64,000 bases of DNA from DASRDR01 sp035550795 (GTDB lineage Bacteria; Methylomirabilota; Methylomirabilia; Rokubacteriales; DASRDR01): positions 1-64,000 of the forward strand of contig DASZOL010000054.1 in NCBI GenBank assembly GCA_035550795.1. Reading direction: 5' to 3'. Under the pieces are notes generated by a model that did no database searches, was not told the origin of the DNA, and saw only the letters and a list, made by a program, of their open reading frames with translations. A program made the position numbers and the translations under genes. Below are positions 1 through 8,660 of this stretch, in pieces. Each line of letters begins with the position of its first letter. Position 1 is the first letter of the stretch.

Positions 1-1
1 C

Positions 2-829
2 CGCGGGGTGTACTTCGGGCTTCGCGAGGCCTGTGCCGACGCGGACGACATGAAGGCGCTGGGCCTCTCGACGGGCATCGAGGGCAAGCGCGTCATCGTC
101 CAGGGGTTCGGCAACGTCGGCTACCACAGCGCCAAGTTCTGCCGGGAGGGCGGCGCCCTGATCGTCGGCGTGGCGGAGCGCGACGGGGCCCTCTACCGGA
201 AGGAGGGCCTCGACGTCGAGGCGGTCCGGCAATACCTTGAGGACAAGGGTTCGATCACGGGATTTCCTGGCGTCCGTGAGCTGCCGTCGGCCGAGGCGCT
301 CGAGCTCGACTGCGACGTCCTCATCCCGGCCGCCCTCGAGAACCAGATCACCGCCGACAACGCGCCGCGCATCCGGGCCCGCATCCTCGCGGAGGGGGCC
401 AACGGCCCGACGACCTTCGACGCCGAGCGCATCCTGCACGAGCGCGGCGTCCTGATCATTCCCGACATCTACCTGAACGCCGGGGGGGTCACCGTCTCCT
501 ACTTCGAGTGGGTCAAGAACCTCTCGCACGTCCGGTTCGGGCGGGTCGGGAAGCGGTTCGAGGAGGCGTCGTCGGCGCGGATGCTCCACGCCGTCGAGGG
601 AGCCACAGGCCGCCTTTTCACGGAGGAGGAGCACCGGAGGATCGCGCGGGGGGCGGACGAGGTCGACCTCGTGAACTCGGGGCTCGAGGAGACCATGATC
701 AGCGCCTACCGGCAGCTCCGGGAGATGACGCGTCAGGACCCCCGGATCCGAGACCTCCGGATGGCCGCCTTTCTCAGCGCCCTCCGGAAGGTCGCGACGT
801 CCTACCTGGAGCTCGGCATCTTCCCCTGA
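2..829 (+). CDS. gdhA: Glutamate dehydrogenase, C-terminal part (gene enters from the left edge)
   Basis: Glu/Leu/Phe/Val dehydrogenase family; interconverts glutamate and 2-oxoglutarate with NAD(P). The reading frame is open to the left edge, so the N-terminal catalytic domain lies outside the window and the start is unknown. The visible part is the Rossmann domain: GFGNVGYHSAKF is the dinucleotide-binding turn, followed by DVLIPAALENQIT, AEGANGPTT and IPDIYLNAGGVTVSYFEW, which are hallmark blocks of the family. About 275 residues are present of the usual 410-430. It ends with TGA shortly before a convergent LAB_N gene. Substrate could in principle be another amino acid, but the blocks fit glutamate dehydrogenase best. 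Confidence 0.9.
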   Translation, partial: RGVYFGLREACADADDMKALGLSTGIEGKRVIVQGFGNVGYHSAKFCREGGALIVGVAERDGALYRKEGLDVEAVRQYLEDKGSITGFPGVRELPSAEALELDCDVLIPAALENQITADNAPRIRARILAEGANGPTTFDAERILHERGVLIIPDIYLNAGGVTVSYFEWVKNLSHVRFGRVGKRFEEASSARMLHAVEGATGRLFTEEEHRRIARGADEVDLVNSGLEETMISAYRQLREMTRQDPRIRDLRMAAFLSALRKVATSYLELGIFP

Positions 830-862
830 CCGCGACGGGCGCAGCGCCGCCGGCGCGAGGGC

Positions 863-1186
863 TCAGCGGGTCCCGGCAGCCCGGGGAGACTCGGAGCGAG
901 GCCGCCGGAAATCCAGGTAGAGATTGTAGGCGGCGATGATCACCGGAAAGACGTTCGACAGGATGCCAACCGAGTCGTTCTTCCCGAACGTGAAGTAGGC
1001 CAGCAGGAAGAGACTGCCGACCACGCTCATGTACCAGAACACCCGCGGCACCGTCGGCTGACCGCGCGCCCGTGAAGCGTACACCTGAACCAGCCAGCGC
1101 CCGGCAAACAGGGCGACGCCGAGGTAGCCAACGAGCTTCCACGGTGTGAGCGTCACTCCGAAGTAGTTCGCGATCACGTCGTGCAT
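863..1186 (-). CDS. LAB_N-domain small membrane protein (lipid A biosynthesis N-terminal type)
   Basis: A 107-residue protein with about three hydrophobic segments, starting at an ATG. The pattern WKLVGYLGVALFAGRW, then PRVFWYMSVVGSLFLLAYF and a final segment ending YNLYLDFRR, matches the stand-alone LAB_N domain that is otherwise found at the N terminus of some lipid-A-disaccharide synthases. Such stand-alone copies often sit near envelope glycolipid genes and may act as membrane subunits. No catalytic residues are evident. It is convergent with the glutamate dehydrogenase gene and upstream of pyruvate kinase in the opposite reading direction of the window. The family assignment is fairly secure; the role is not known. 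Confidence 0.72.
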   Translation of the reverse strand: MHDVIANYFGVTLTPWKLVGYLGVALFAGRWLVQVYASRARGQPTVPRVFWYMSVVGSLFLLAYFTFGKNDSVGILSNVFPVIIAAYNLYLDFRRPRSESPRAAGTR

Positions 1187-1238
1187 CCCCGTCCCGCCCC
1201 GCTCGGAGCCGTGGCGCGCCTGGCCGGCGGGCGGCCGT

Positions 1239-2666
1239 CTACCGGTGCTCGCCGACCCGATGAAGCTTCAAGAGGTTGACCGTGCCCCGCACGCCCAGGG
1301 GCGCGCCGCCCACGATGACCAGGATGTCGTTGTAGCGCACCGACCGGTCCGCGAGCAGGCTCGCCTCGATGTCCACGACCATCTGGTCGATGGAGGTCAT
1401 CGACTTGATGAGCCGCGGGATGACGCCCCAGTCGAGCGTCAGGCGCCGCCGGACGCGCTCGCTGGGCGTGAACGCGATGATCGGCACCGGTGGCCGGTCC
1501 TGCGAGATGAGCCGCGCCGTGTACCCCGACTGCGTGAACGCGACGATCGCGCGGGCCTTGAGCTCCTGCGCGGCGAACGACGAGGCGTCCGACATGGCCT
1601 GCGGGAAGGAGACTTCCCCGCGCCGGGGGCGATCCATGGTCTGCGGTGGGAACGCCGCCTCCGTTCGCCGGATGATCCGGTCGAGCATTCGCACGGCCTC
1701 GACCGGATAGGCGCCGGTCGCCGACTCCGCGGATAGCATCACCGCGTCCGTGCCGTCGAGGACCGCGTTGGCCACGTCCGAGACCTCGGCCCGCGTGGGG
1801 CGCTGGTTGGTGATCATGGACTCCAGCATCTGCGTGGCCACGATCACCGGCGTTCGAGCCAGCCGGGCGCGCCGGAGGATCTCCTTCTGGGCGATCGGGA
1901 CCTCCTCGAGCGGCACCTCGACCCCCAGGTCGCCCCGTGCCACCATGACGGCGGCGGTCGTGCTCAGGATCTCGTCCAGGCGTCCGAGGGCCTCAGGGCG
2001 CTCCAGCTTGGCGACGACCTGGACGTCCGAGCGATACTCGTTGATGACCTCCCGGACCTCCAGGAGGTCCGCCGAGGAGCGCACGAACGAGACTCCGACG
2101 TAGTCCACGCCGTGCCTGAGCCCGAACTGGAGGTCCTCCCGGTCCTTGTCCGTCAGGGCCGGGAGGCGGAGCGCCGTCCGCGGGAGATTCACGCCCTTGT
2201 GGTCCTTGACCGTGCCCCCGGTGACGACGCGGCACTTGACGTCGCTGGCACCCACTTCCTCGACATCCAGTCCGAGGCGTCCGTCGTCGATCAGGACGCG
2301 GTCCCCGATCTTGACGTCCCGGGCGAAACCGCCGTACGAGATGCTGGCGCGCTCGGCCGTCCCCAAGACGGTCTCCGTCGTCAGGACGAAGGGGTCGCCG
2401 CGCCGCAGCACCGCGCTTTCCCCCGCGAACGTGCCCAGGCGGATCTTCGGCCCCTGAAGGTCCTGGAGGATCGCGATCGGCCGGCCGATCCTGGCCTCGA
2501 CGGACCGGATGCGCTCGATCGCCAGCCGGTGCTCCGCGTGCGTGCCGTGTGAGAAGTTCAGCCGGGCCACGTCCATCCCGGCCCGCGCCATCTGCTCGAT
2601 GATACCCTCGGCGATGGACGCCGGGCCGATGGTGCAGACGATCTTTGCGAGTCGCTCCTGCGCCAT
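1239..2666 (-). CDS. pyk: Pyruvate kinase
   Basis: Converts phosphoenolpyruvate and ADP to pyruvate and ATP in glycolysis. The chosen ATG at 2666 gives a 475-residue protein opening MAQERLAKIVCTIGPAS, the normal beginning of the family; a longer in-frame extension to 2741 would add only a basic, low-information leader. Visible motifs are ARLNFSHG near the N terminus, GPKIRLG, the active-site block VVAKLERPEAL, MVARGDLGVEVP, then ATQMLESM and DGTDAVMLSAESATG, followed by a C-terminal regulatory-type domain. Cytoplasmic. It follows an FAD oxidoreductase gene in the opposite order on the same strand with a gap of 84 bases, so it may be transcribed alone. Confidence 0.95.
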   Translation of the reverse strand: MAQERLAKIVCTIGPASIAEGIIEQMARAGMDVARLNFSHGTHAEHRLAIERIRSVEARIGRPIAILQDLQGPKIRLGTFAGESAVLRRGDPFVLTTETVLGTAERASISYGGFARDVKIGDRVLIDDGRLGLDVEEVGASDVKCRVVTGGTVKDHKGVNLPRTALRLPALTDKDREDLQFGLRHGVDYVGVSFVRSSADLLEVREVINEYRSDVQVVAKLERPEALGRLDEILSTTAAVMVARGDLGVEVPLEEVPIAQKEILRRARLARTPVIVATQMLESMITNQRPTRAEVSDVANAVLDGTDAVMLSAESATGAYPVEAVRMLDRIIRRTEAAFPPQTMDRPRRGEVSFPQAMSDASSFAAQELKARAIVAFTQSGYTARLISQDRPPVPIIAFTPSERVRRRLTLDWGVIPRLIKSMTSIDQMVVDIEASLLADRSVRYNDILVIVGGAPLGVRGTVNLLKLHRVGEHR

Positions 2667-2750
2667 GTCAGGCCACTCCGCGGACGACCGTCGGGCGGCG
2701 CGGCGGCCGCTCCGGTCGTGTGCCGGCCGGCGGACTCGCAACGCGCACCG

Positions 2751-3986
2751 CTAGAAGGCTCCCCTGTCGAGGCTGTAGAAGTTCCCGTAGATGGACTCGC
2801 ACGCCTCGCGCAGACGCGGGCGGGCCGCGTATCGGGCCCCGAACCGGTCGAGCGCCTGGCTGCTCGTGTCGGCCCGCGTCCGCCCCTCCAGGACCATCTC
2901 GCTCAGCCACTCTCCGACGAGCAAGGACCCCGCGATCCCGATCGCGTTGCAGCCTGCCGCCATCCAGAGGCCGCTTGCGGTCGGCACCGGGCCCAGCAGG
3001 TAGCCGCCGTCCGGCGTGAAGGTCGGCAGCCCGGCGCAGCCCTTGAGAACCGGGGCGCCGGCGAGCGCCGGCAAGGCGAGGGTGAGCCCGGCCGCCAACT
3101 CCTCAAGCACGCCGAGATCCTTCTCCGTGTGCTCGATCTCGAACGCCGCCGGGAGATCCGCCATCGAGAAGGCCTTGGGACGCGCCTCGAAGCCCCCGAG
3201 CATGAGCCCCCCGACCTCGGGCCGGATGTAGACGGAGGCGTCCGGCACGCGGACCACCGGCAGGTCGGACGGCACGGCGGCCATCGGGGCCGTCGTCCAG
3301 TGCTGGTGCCGCAGCGGCACGGTGTCCACCGCCAGGCCGACCGCCCCCGCGACCCGCTCGACCCAGGGACCCGCAGCCACGATCACGCGCGAGGTGTCGA
3401 GCGGGCCCGCCGGCGTGTCCACGCCCCGGACCGCGCCGCCATCAACGCGGATCGCGGTCACGGGCCGACCGGTCTCGAACGTCACCCCGAGCCGCCGCGC
3501 GGCGCGCGCGATGGCCATCGCGAGCGTGTAGGGCTCCACGTAGCCATCCCCCGGGATCCACGCCGCGGCCTTGACGCCCGCCGTGTCCAGGAAGGGCACG
3601 CGGGCGCTCGCCGCCTTGGGCGTCAGCAGCTCGACCTCGAGACCCCACGACCGCGCCTGGTCCACGTGCGCCTCCAGCTCGCGGACCCGTCCCTCGGTCA
3701 GCGCGAGCTTGAGACTCCCCACCTGGCGGAACCCGCTCTCCTCGCCGTGGTCGGCCTCCCAGCCGGTGAGCCGCTCGACGACGCGGCGGATGGAGCGGAC
3801 CATGAGCTCGCTCGAGCGCAGCTGGCCGACGAGCCCCGCCGCCTGAGGGGTGTTCCCGCACGCCAGCTCGCGCCGCTCCAGGACGACGACGTCGCGCAGG
3901 CCGGCCCGGGCGAGGTGATAGGCGATCGAGCAGCCCCAGATGCCGCCGCCGACGACGACGGCCGCGGCTTCTCGCGAGAAGCTCAC
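2751..3986 (-). CDS. FAD-dependent amine/sarcosine-type oxidoreductase (DAO family)
   Basis: A 411-residue flavoenzyme. The N terminus VVVGGGIWGCSIAYHLA is the FAD-binding GxGxxG turn and is followed by the LERRELACGNTPQAAGLVGQ block seen in sarcosine and dimethylglycine dehydrogenase-like proteins. The C terminus has GCNAIGIAGSLLVGEWL, the second flavin-contact region. It carries only the oxidase half and lacks the C-terminal aminomethyltransferase domains of DMGDH. It is related to the truncated protein at 24502-25377 but is full length for a stand-alone member. Neighbours (ispH downstream on the same strand order, pyk after it) give no substrate hint. Substrate is probably a secondary or tertiary amine, by family only. 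Confidence 0.82.
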   Translation of the reverse strand: MSFSREAAAVVVGGGIWGCSIAYHLARAGLRDVVVLERRELACGNTPQAAGLVGQLRSSELMVRSIRRVVERLTGWEADHGEESGFRQVGSLKLALTEGRVRELEAHVDQARSWGLEVELLTPKAASARVPFLDTAGVKAAAWIPGDGYVEPYTLAMAIARAARRLGVTFETGRPVTAIRVDGGAVRGVDTPAGPLDTSRVIVAAGPWVERVAGAVGLAVDTVPLRHQHWTTAPMAAVPSDLPVVRVPDASVYIRPEVGGLMLGGFEARPKAFSMADLPAAFEIEHTEKDLGVLEELAAGLTLALPALAGAPVLKGCAGLPTFTPDGGYLLGPVPTASGLWMAAGCNAIGIAGSLLVGEWLSEMVLEGRTRADTSSQALDRFGARYAARPRLREACESIYGNFYSLDRGAF

Positions 3987-4034
3987 GGGGCACCGGGAGC
4001 GCGCCTGCCGGGACCGGCGGGCACGCGGCGGGAA

Positions 4035-5048
4035 CTACGGCGCGGCGGCGGACGCCGCCTGCTTATGCCGCGCGATCTCGAGCAGCTCGTAAGGCAGCCC
4101 GAAGCGGACATCCTCCTCCACCACGCGAAACTCTCGCACCGCCCGGGCGCCGCGCGCCCCGAGATAGTCCACCACCTCGCGCACGAGGAACTCGGGCGTC
4201 GACGCGCCGGCCGTCACACCGATGCGCGCACATCCGTCGAGCCACTCCGGCCGGATGTCGCGGACGTCGTTGATGAGGCGGGCGCGCGTCCCCAGCGCCT
4301 CGGCGACCTCGCGGAGCCGGTTCGCGTTCGAGCTGTTCGCCGCACCCAAGACCAGCACCAGCTCCACGTCGCCCGCGAGCTGCTTGACGGCGGCCTGCCG
4401 GTTCTGGGTTGCGTAGCAGATGTCGTCCTTCGCCGGGCCCAGGATCGCGGGGAACCGGCGCCGGAGCACCTCGATGACCGCCCTCGTGTCGTCCACCGAG
4501 AGCGTGGTCTGCGTCAGGTAGGCGACCTTCTCGGGATCCTCGACGGTCAGCTGCTCCGCCTCCTCGACCGAGTCGATCACGACGATGCGCCGCGGCGCCT
4601 CACCCAGGGTCCCGATCACCTCGTCGTGGTCCGCATGCCCGACGAGGACGATCGTGCGCCCCTCCTTCGCGTACCGGACGGCCTCGAGGTGCACCTTGGT
4701 CACCAGGGGGCACGTCGCGTCGATCACTCGGAGCCGCCGGGCCGTCGCCGATTCCCGCACCGCGGGCGAGACCCCGTGGGCGCTGAAGATCACGGTCGCC
4801 CCCGCGGGCACCTCGTCCAGCTCGTCCACGAACACGGCGCCCTTCTCCCGAAGGGCCTCGACCACGTGGCGGTTGTGGACGATCTCCCGCCGCACGTAGA
4901 TGGGCACCCCCAGGACCTGGAGGGCGCGCTCGACGATCTCGATCGCCCGCTCGACGCCGGCGCAGAACCCTCGGGGGCCCGCCAGGACGATCTCGGCGAG
5001 GGGGTCCGAGGCGGGGGGCGAGGACGGGCTCCGGTCAACGGTCCGCAT
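4035..5048 (-). CDS. ispH: 4-hydroxy-3-methylbut-2-enyl diphosphate reductase (IspH/LytB)
   Basis: Last step of the MEP pathway: reduces HMBPP to IPP and DMAPP with a [4Fe-4S] cluster. The 337-residue protein shows the three cluster cysteines in GPRGFCAGVERA, DATCPLVTKVH and CARIGVTAGAS, together with the conserved TAGAST region, HADHDEVIGTLGE with the proton-relay glutamate, and CYATQNRQ. A short N-terminal leader of about 20 residues precedes the conserved LAGPRGFCAG block, so the true start may be slightly internal. Its position next to the hopanoid cluster fits supply of isoprenoid precursor to HpnD and Shc. Cytoplasmic. Confidence 0.95.
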   Translation of the reverse strand: MRTVDRSPSSPPASDPLAEIVLAGPRGFCAGVERAIEIVERALQVLGVPIYVRREIVHNRHVVEALREKGAVFVDELDEVPAGATVIFSAHGVSPAVRESATARRLRVIDATCPLVTKVHLEAVRYAKEGRTIVLVGHADHDEVIGTLGEAPRRIVVIDSVEEAEQLTVEDPEKVAYLTQTTLSVDDTRAVIEVLRRRFPAILGPAKDDICYATQNRQAAVKQLAGDVELVLVLGAANSSNANRLREVAEALGTRARLINDVRDIRPEWLDGCARIGVTAGASTPEFLVREVVDYLGARGARAVREFRVVEEDVRFGLPYELLEIARHKQAASAAAP

Positions 5049-5109
5049 CAGGACTCAGTATAGAGGCCGCGGGGCGGCCGACGCAAGCAACACCGGCCGC
5101 GCTGCGCCG

Positions 5110-5745
5110 TCAGGGGAAGAGGTAGCCGACCCCCAGGTACAGCGCGCTCGAGTTGATGCCCACGTTGTCGCTGCAGGCTCCGCCGTTGGAGATGTGCTGG
5201 AAGCGGTAGCCGACGGTGAGCATCGTCCGATCGGTCAGGGAGACCAGGAGCCCCGGACCGGCCTGGAGGAGGAAGTTCACCTCGCAGTCGGTCTGGTAGA
5301 GGGCCGTCTCGCCGAAAAGCGCCCCGACGCCCACCTCGACGTAGGGTCGGAGGCGCCGCGTCCCGGAGAAGATCCACCGGGCGAGCCCCGAGGCCCCGAC
5401 GACGGTCGAGGAGGACGTGTCGTCCCGCAAGTGGACCAGGGTCGGCTCGGCCAGAACCTGGAGGTTCCCGCGGAGCCAGGCGGGGCCCGTGGAGTCCGTC
5501 AGCACGTAGCCGAGGTGCGGCAGGAGCTCGAAGCCGGTCAGCGTGTCGAGATCGATGTCGCTCCTCGTGTCGTGGCTGATCGACAGAGCTCCCCCGAGTC
5601 CCAGGACCTTCGTCCCCGCGGCGAACGGCGCCTGCGCGCGGGCCGCGGTCAGCGGCAGCAGGGCGACGGCCCACGCCAGGAGCCCGACCGTCCACGCGCG
5701 GCCCTCGACGCGCGAGGTCACACCCTCGCGGTCGCGTCGCGTCAC
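5110..5745 (-). CDS. PagL-like outer-membrane beta-barrel (acyloxyacyl hydrolase family)
   Basis: A 211-residue protein with an N-terminal signal peptide (hydrophobic core LLAWAVALLPLTAARAQA), then alternating beta strands ending in an aromatic C-terminal strand (YLGVGYLFP), typical of outer-membrane barrels. It contains YRFQHISNGG near residues 181-189, matching the catalytic His-x-Ser-Asn motif of PagL lipid A 3-O-deacylases (His184, Ser186). The acidic residue expected about 14 positions after the His appears to be Asn198, so the catalytic triad may be incomplete or use another acid. It overlaps by 4 bases with the zinc dehydrogenase gene upstream, suggesting one operon with the hopanoid genes. 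Confidence 0.72.
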   Translation of the reverse strand: MTRRDREGVTSRVEGRAWTVGLLAWAVALLPLTAARAQAPFAAGTKVLGLGGALSISHDTRSDIDLDTLTGFELLPHLGYVLTDSTGPAWLRGNLQVLAEPTLVHLRDDTSSSTVVGASGLARWIFSGTRRLRPYVEVGVGALFGETALYQTDCEVNFLLQAGPGLLVSLTDRTMLTVGYRFQHISNGGACSDNVGINSSALYLGVGYLFP

Positions 5746-6764
5746 GGGCGGATCAGAACCTTGAGCGCTTCACCCCGACTCATGAGATCGAGGGCCACGG
5801 GGACGTCGCGGAGGCCCATCTCGTGGGTCACGAGCGGCGTGGGATCCAGGGTGCCGTTCGCGAGCAGCGCGACGGCCCGGCGGATGAGCCCGGGCGTGTG
5901 ATGAAAGACGCCGAGGAGCCTCAGCTCTTCGTAGTGGACCCGGCGCGTGTCCAGCGGGACGCTCGTGCCGGGGGCGCAGCCTCCGAAGAAGACGACCGTG
6001 GCCCCCTTGCCCGCAACCCCCATGGCGTGCTCCCACGCCTCCGGCCGGCCGGTCGCCTCGATGACGCAGCGCACGTCACCGCCCGCCGCGTCGCGCACGG
6101 CCGACACGGCGTCGGACGCCCCCGCCACGTCGACGCACGCGGCGAAGCCGAGGCCGCGAGCGCGATCGAGCCGTGCCCCGGTCTTGCCGGCCAGCACCAC
6201 GCGCGCGCCGACGCCCCGGGCCAGCAACCCGAGGAGCAGGCCCAGAGGACCATGGCCCAGGATCGCCACCGTGTCCCCCGTCCCGATCCCCGCCGCGTCG
6301 ACAGCGCGGAGGCAGCAGGCGACGGGCTCGGCGAACGCGACCCGGGCTGCCTCGGCCGCCGGCGGCACGGTCACCAGGTTGCGAGCCACCAAGCGCGGGG
6401 GAAGCGCGATGTACTCGGCGTAGGCGCCGTTGACGAACAGGAGGTCGTCGCAGAGGTTCGCCTGACCCCGGCGGCAGGCCGCACAGGCGCCGCACGGAGC
6501 GGAGTTGGCCGCCACCGCGCGGTCCCCGGGACGCACCACGCCGACGCCCGATCCCACCGCCGCAACCGTCCCCGCGAACTCGTGCCCGAAGATCGTCGGC
6601 ACGCGCGGGATCATGACGGGATGGCCCCGCCGGAGCGTCTTCACGTCCGTGCCGCAGGTCAGCGCCGCCTCGATCCGGAGGACGACCTCGCCCGGGCCCG
6701 GCTCGGGAACCGGCGCATCCTCGAACCGGAGGTCGCCGGGCCCGTAGAAGACCTGGGCTCTCAC
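5742..6764 (-). CDS. Zinc-dependent alcohol dehydrogenase-like protein 1
   Basis: Medium-chain dehydrogenase/reductase of 340 residues. The start is the GTG at 6764, which overlaps the TGA of the preceding gene as GTGA; it gives the typical opening MRAQVFYGPGDLRFED. The catalytic zinc site is seen in LTCGTDVKT and FGHEFAGTV, and the structural zinc site in CGACAACRRGQANLC. The Rossmann turn is GHGPLGLLLGLLA. It reads through MALGLRDV-type C-terminal helices to LKVLIRP. A paralogue lies immediately upstream. The pair sits between hpnD and the PagL-like gene with 4-base overlaps on both sides, so they are probably cotranscribed. Substrate unknown; sorbitol/threonine-dehydrogenase-like enzymes are the closest general class. 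Confidence 0.85.
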   Translation of the reverse strand: MRAQVFYGPGDLRFEDAPVPEPGPGEVVLRIEAALTCGTDVKTLRRGHPVMIPRVPTIFGHEFAGTVAAVGSGVGVVRPGDRAVAANSAPCGACAACRRGQANLCDDLLFVNGAYAEYIALPPRLVARNLVTVPPAAEAARVAFAEPVACCLRAVDAAGIGTGDTVAILGHGPLGLLLGLLARGVGARVVLAGKTGARLDRARGLGFAACVDVAGASDAVSAVRDAAGGDVRCVIEATGRPEAWEHAMGVAGKGATVVFFGGCAPGTSVPLDTRRVHYEELRLLGVFHHTPGLIRRAVALLANGTLDPTPLVTHEMGLRDVPVALDLMSRGEALKVLIRP

Positions 6765-7768
6765 CCGCCTACCTCGACGAAGACCTTTAGCGCCTCGCGG
6801 CGCTCCATCAGGCCGACCGCCTCGGTGAGGCGCTCCAGCGGGACGCGGTGGGAGCAGAGCTCCGCGACGCGTATCGCGCCGGTCCGGATCAGATCGAACG
6901 CCTCCGCGAGGTCCGCCGGCGACGAGGAGTAGGTGGCCGTCAGAGTCAGCTCCCGCTTGTAGAGCTCGCCGAACGGCATCGGCCCCTCGCCGTCCCCGAC
7001 GAAGAGGTGGACGGACCCGCCGTCGCGCGCCCAGCGGAGAGCGGCGCGCACGAGGCTCGGCGCTCCCGCCGTCAGCACCACCACGTCGGCGCCCCGTGTC
7101 TCGCTGAGCTCGGCAAGCGCCGCGCCGACCCCCTCGGGAGCCGCGACCGCGTCGGCGCCGAGCGCTTCGGCCAGCGTCCGGCGTGCCGGGAGGGGATCGA
7201 CGCCCAGGACCCGTGCCCCGCGCCGCCGCGCGAGCTGGACGAGCAAACACCCCATCGCGCCGAGCCCCGCGACGGCTACGGTGTCGCCCGCCTCGATCGC
7301 CGCACGCCGGGTCGCGCGGACGCAGCAACCCAGGGGCTCGGTGAACGACGCCTCGGCGTCGGGCATGCCGGCGGGCACGCGAAAGGTCACGTGGCGGACG
7401 TTCTCCGCGGGAACGCGCACGAACTCGGCGAATCCGCCCGGGTCGAGGTTCGACGCCTTGAAGGCCCGGCACATCGACACGCTCCCGCGGCGACAGTAGT
7501 GGCAGGCGCCGCAGGGAACGTGATGCGCCACGACCACCCGCTCGCCGGGAGCGAAGCCGCCGGCCGGCTCGCCGACCGCGACCACGTCGCCAACCACCTC
7601 GTGGCCGAGGACGGCCGGACGCGGCGCCGGTCCGCGAAGCTTGGCCAGGTCCGACCCGCACAGACCGCAGCCGCGAACCCGCAGCAGGAGCTCCCCGGCG
7701 CCGATCGCGGGGGCGGGGCGCGTCTCGAGCCGGATTTCGCCCGAGCCCGCGTGGACGGCCGCCCTCAT
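6761..7768 (-). CDS. Zinc-dependent alcohol dehydrogenase-like protein 2
   Basis: Second medium-chain dehydrogenase, 335 residues, starting at the ATG at 7768 that overlaps the stop of hpnD (ATGA). Catalytic zinc residues lie in CGLCGSDLAK and LGHEVVGDV; the structural zinc lobe is CGACHYCRRGSVSMC; the cofactor turn is GLGAMGCLLVQLA. It is similar in plan to the dehydrogenase that follows it, and the C-terminal ends of both share an RREALKVxV/RGEALKVLI pattern, suggesting tandem duplication. Translational coupling to hpnD suggests a role connected to isoprenoid or envelope lipid metabolism, but this is inference from context only. Confidence 0.85.
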   Translation of the reverse strand: MRAAVHAGSGEIRLETRPAPAIGAGELLLRVRGCGLCGSDLAKLRGPAPRPAVLGHEVVGDVVAVGEPAGGFAPGERVVVAHHVPCGACHYCRRGSVSMCRAFKASNLDPGGFAEFVRVPAENVRHVTFRVPAGMPDAEASFTEPLGCCVRATRRAAIEAGDTVAVAGLGAMGCLLVQLARRRGARVLGVDPLPARRTLAEALGADAVAAPEGVGAALAELSETRGADVVVLTAGAPSLVRAALRWARDGGSVHLFVGDGEGPMPFGELYKRELTLTATYSSSPADLAEAFDLIRTGAIRVAELCSHRVPLERLTEAVGLMERREALKVFVEVGG

Positions 7769-8631
7769 GGGGCGAGCTGGCCGTGCACGTAAGCGCCGAG
7801 CGCGAGGGCGACCTTCTTTGGAGTGGAGACCCGGATGCGACCGTCGAAAACGCGGAACTGTCGCGCCTCGACCTCTCGCAGGAGCGCGCGGTAGATCCGA
7901 CCCATGATCTCCGCCGCGATCAGGCGGCGCCGGTCGGCTTGCGGAAGGGCTGCCCTGGCGGCGCGGTAGTAGGCGTGGGCACGATCCGCCTGGAAGCGCA
8001 TCAGCCCGACGAACGCCGGGGTGTGGCGCCCCTGGAACAGCTCCTCCTCCGAGTAACCGAACCGGCGGATCTCGTCCAGCGGCAGGTAGATACGGCCGCG
8101 CTCGGCGTCGGTGCGGAGATCGCGGAGGATGTTCGTGAGCTGGAGCGCGACGCCCAGGTTGATCGCGTAGTCCCGCGCCCGCAGGTCCGTGTAGCCGAAG
8201 ATCTCGATGCACGCCAGGCCGACCGCCGCCGCCACGCGGTAGCAGTACTCGTGGAGCTCCTCGAACGTGGCGTAGCGCCGCCTGTCGATGTCCATCTCCA
8301 CGCCGTCGAGGATCGCCTCGAGATGCTGACGCTGCACCGGGAAGGCCCGGACGACCTCGGCGAGGTGCTGCGCGATCGGCTGAGTCGGGCTGCCCTCGTA
8401 GGCGCGCGCCAGCTCGAGCCGCCACTCCGCGAGGGTCCGGCGCTGCTCGATGGGGGTCGCCACCCCCTGGTCCACCGCGTCATCCACGGTTCGGCAGAAG
8501 GCATAGAGCGCATAGATGGCGTGGCGCTTCCGGCGCGGCAGGAAGAGAAACGAATAGTAGAAGTTCGACCCGCTGCGGCGGGTGAGGATGGCGGACAGGT
8601 CAGCCGCGTTCATGACGTGGTGATGTGACAC
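7765..8631 (-). CDS. hpnD: Presqualene diphosphate synthase HpnD (squalene/phytoene synthase family)
   Basis: Condenses two farnesyl diphosphates to presqualene diphosphate in the HpnCDE route to squalene. The 288-residue protein shows both aspartate-rich regions: CRTVDDAVDQ near residue 47 and NILRDLRTDAERGRIYLP near residue 165, plus the GVEMDIDRRRY block and YCYRVAAAVGL. The HpnD subtype is chosen over phytoene synthase because hpnA, hpnG, hpnH and shc lie alongside. HpnC and HpnE are not present in this window, so they must be elsewhere if the pathway is complete. The first codons MSHHHVMNAA include a second ATG seven codons in, which may be the true start. Confidence 0.88.
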   Translation of the reverse strand: MSHHHVMNAADLSAILTRRSGSNFYYSFLFLPRRKRHAIYALYAFCRTVDDAVDQGVATPIEQRRTLAEWRLELARAYEGSPTQPIAQHLAEVVRAFPVQRQHLEAILDGVEMDIDRRRYATFEELHEYCYRVAAAVGLACIEIFGYTDLRARDYAINLGVALQLTNILRDLRTDAERGRIYLPLDEIRRFGYSEEELFQGRHTPAFVGLMRFQADRAHAYYRAARAALPQADRRRLIAAEIMGRIYRALLREVEARQFRVFDGRIRVSTPKKVALALGAYVHGQLAP

Positions 8632-8660
8632 CGGCCGGGCCGGCCGGAACGCGCCCTTGA

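Noticed and set aside
2718..5063. A 781-codon plus-strand open frame across the FAD oxidoreductase and ispH genes
   Set aside because: It is antisense to two genes with full family motifs, is rich in Arg/Asp/Leu/Gly as expected from a GC-rich complementary strand, and has no domain-like motif.
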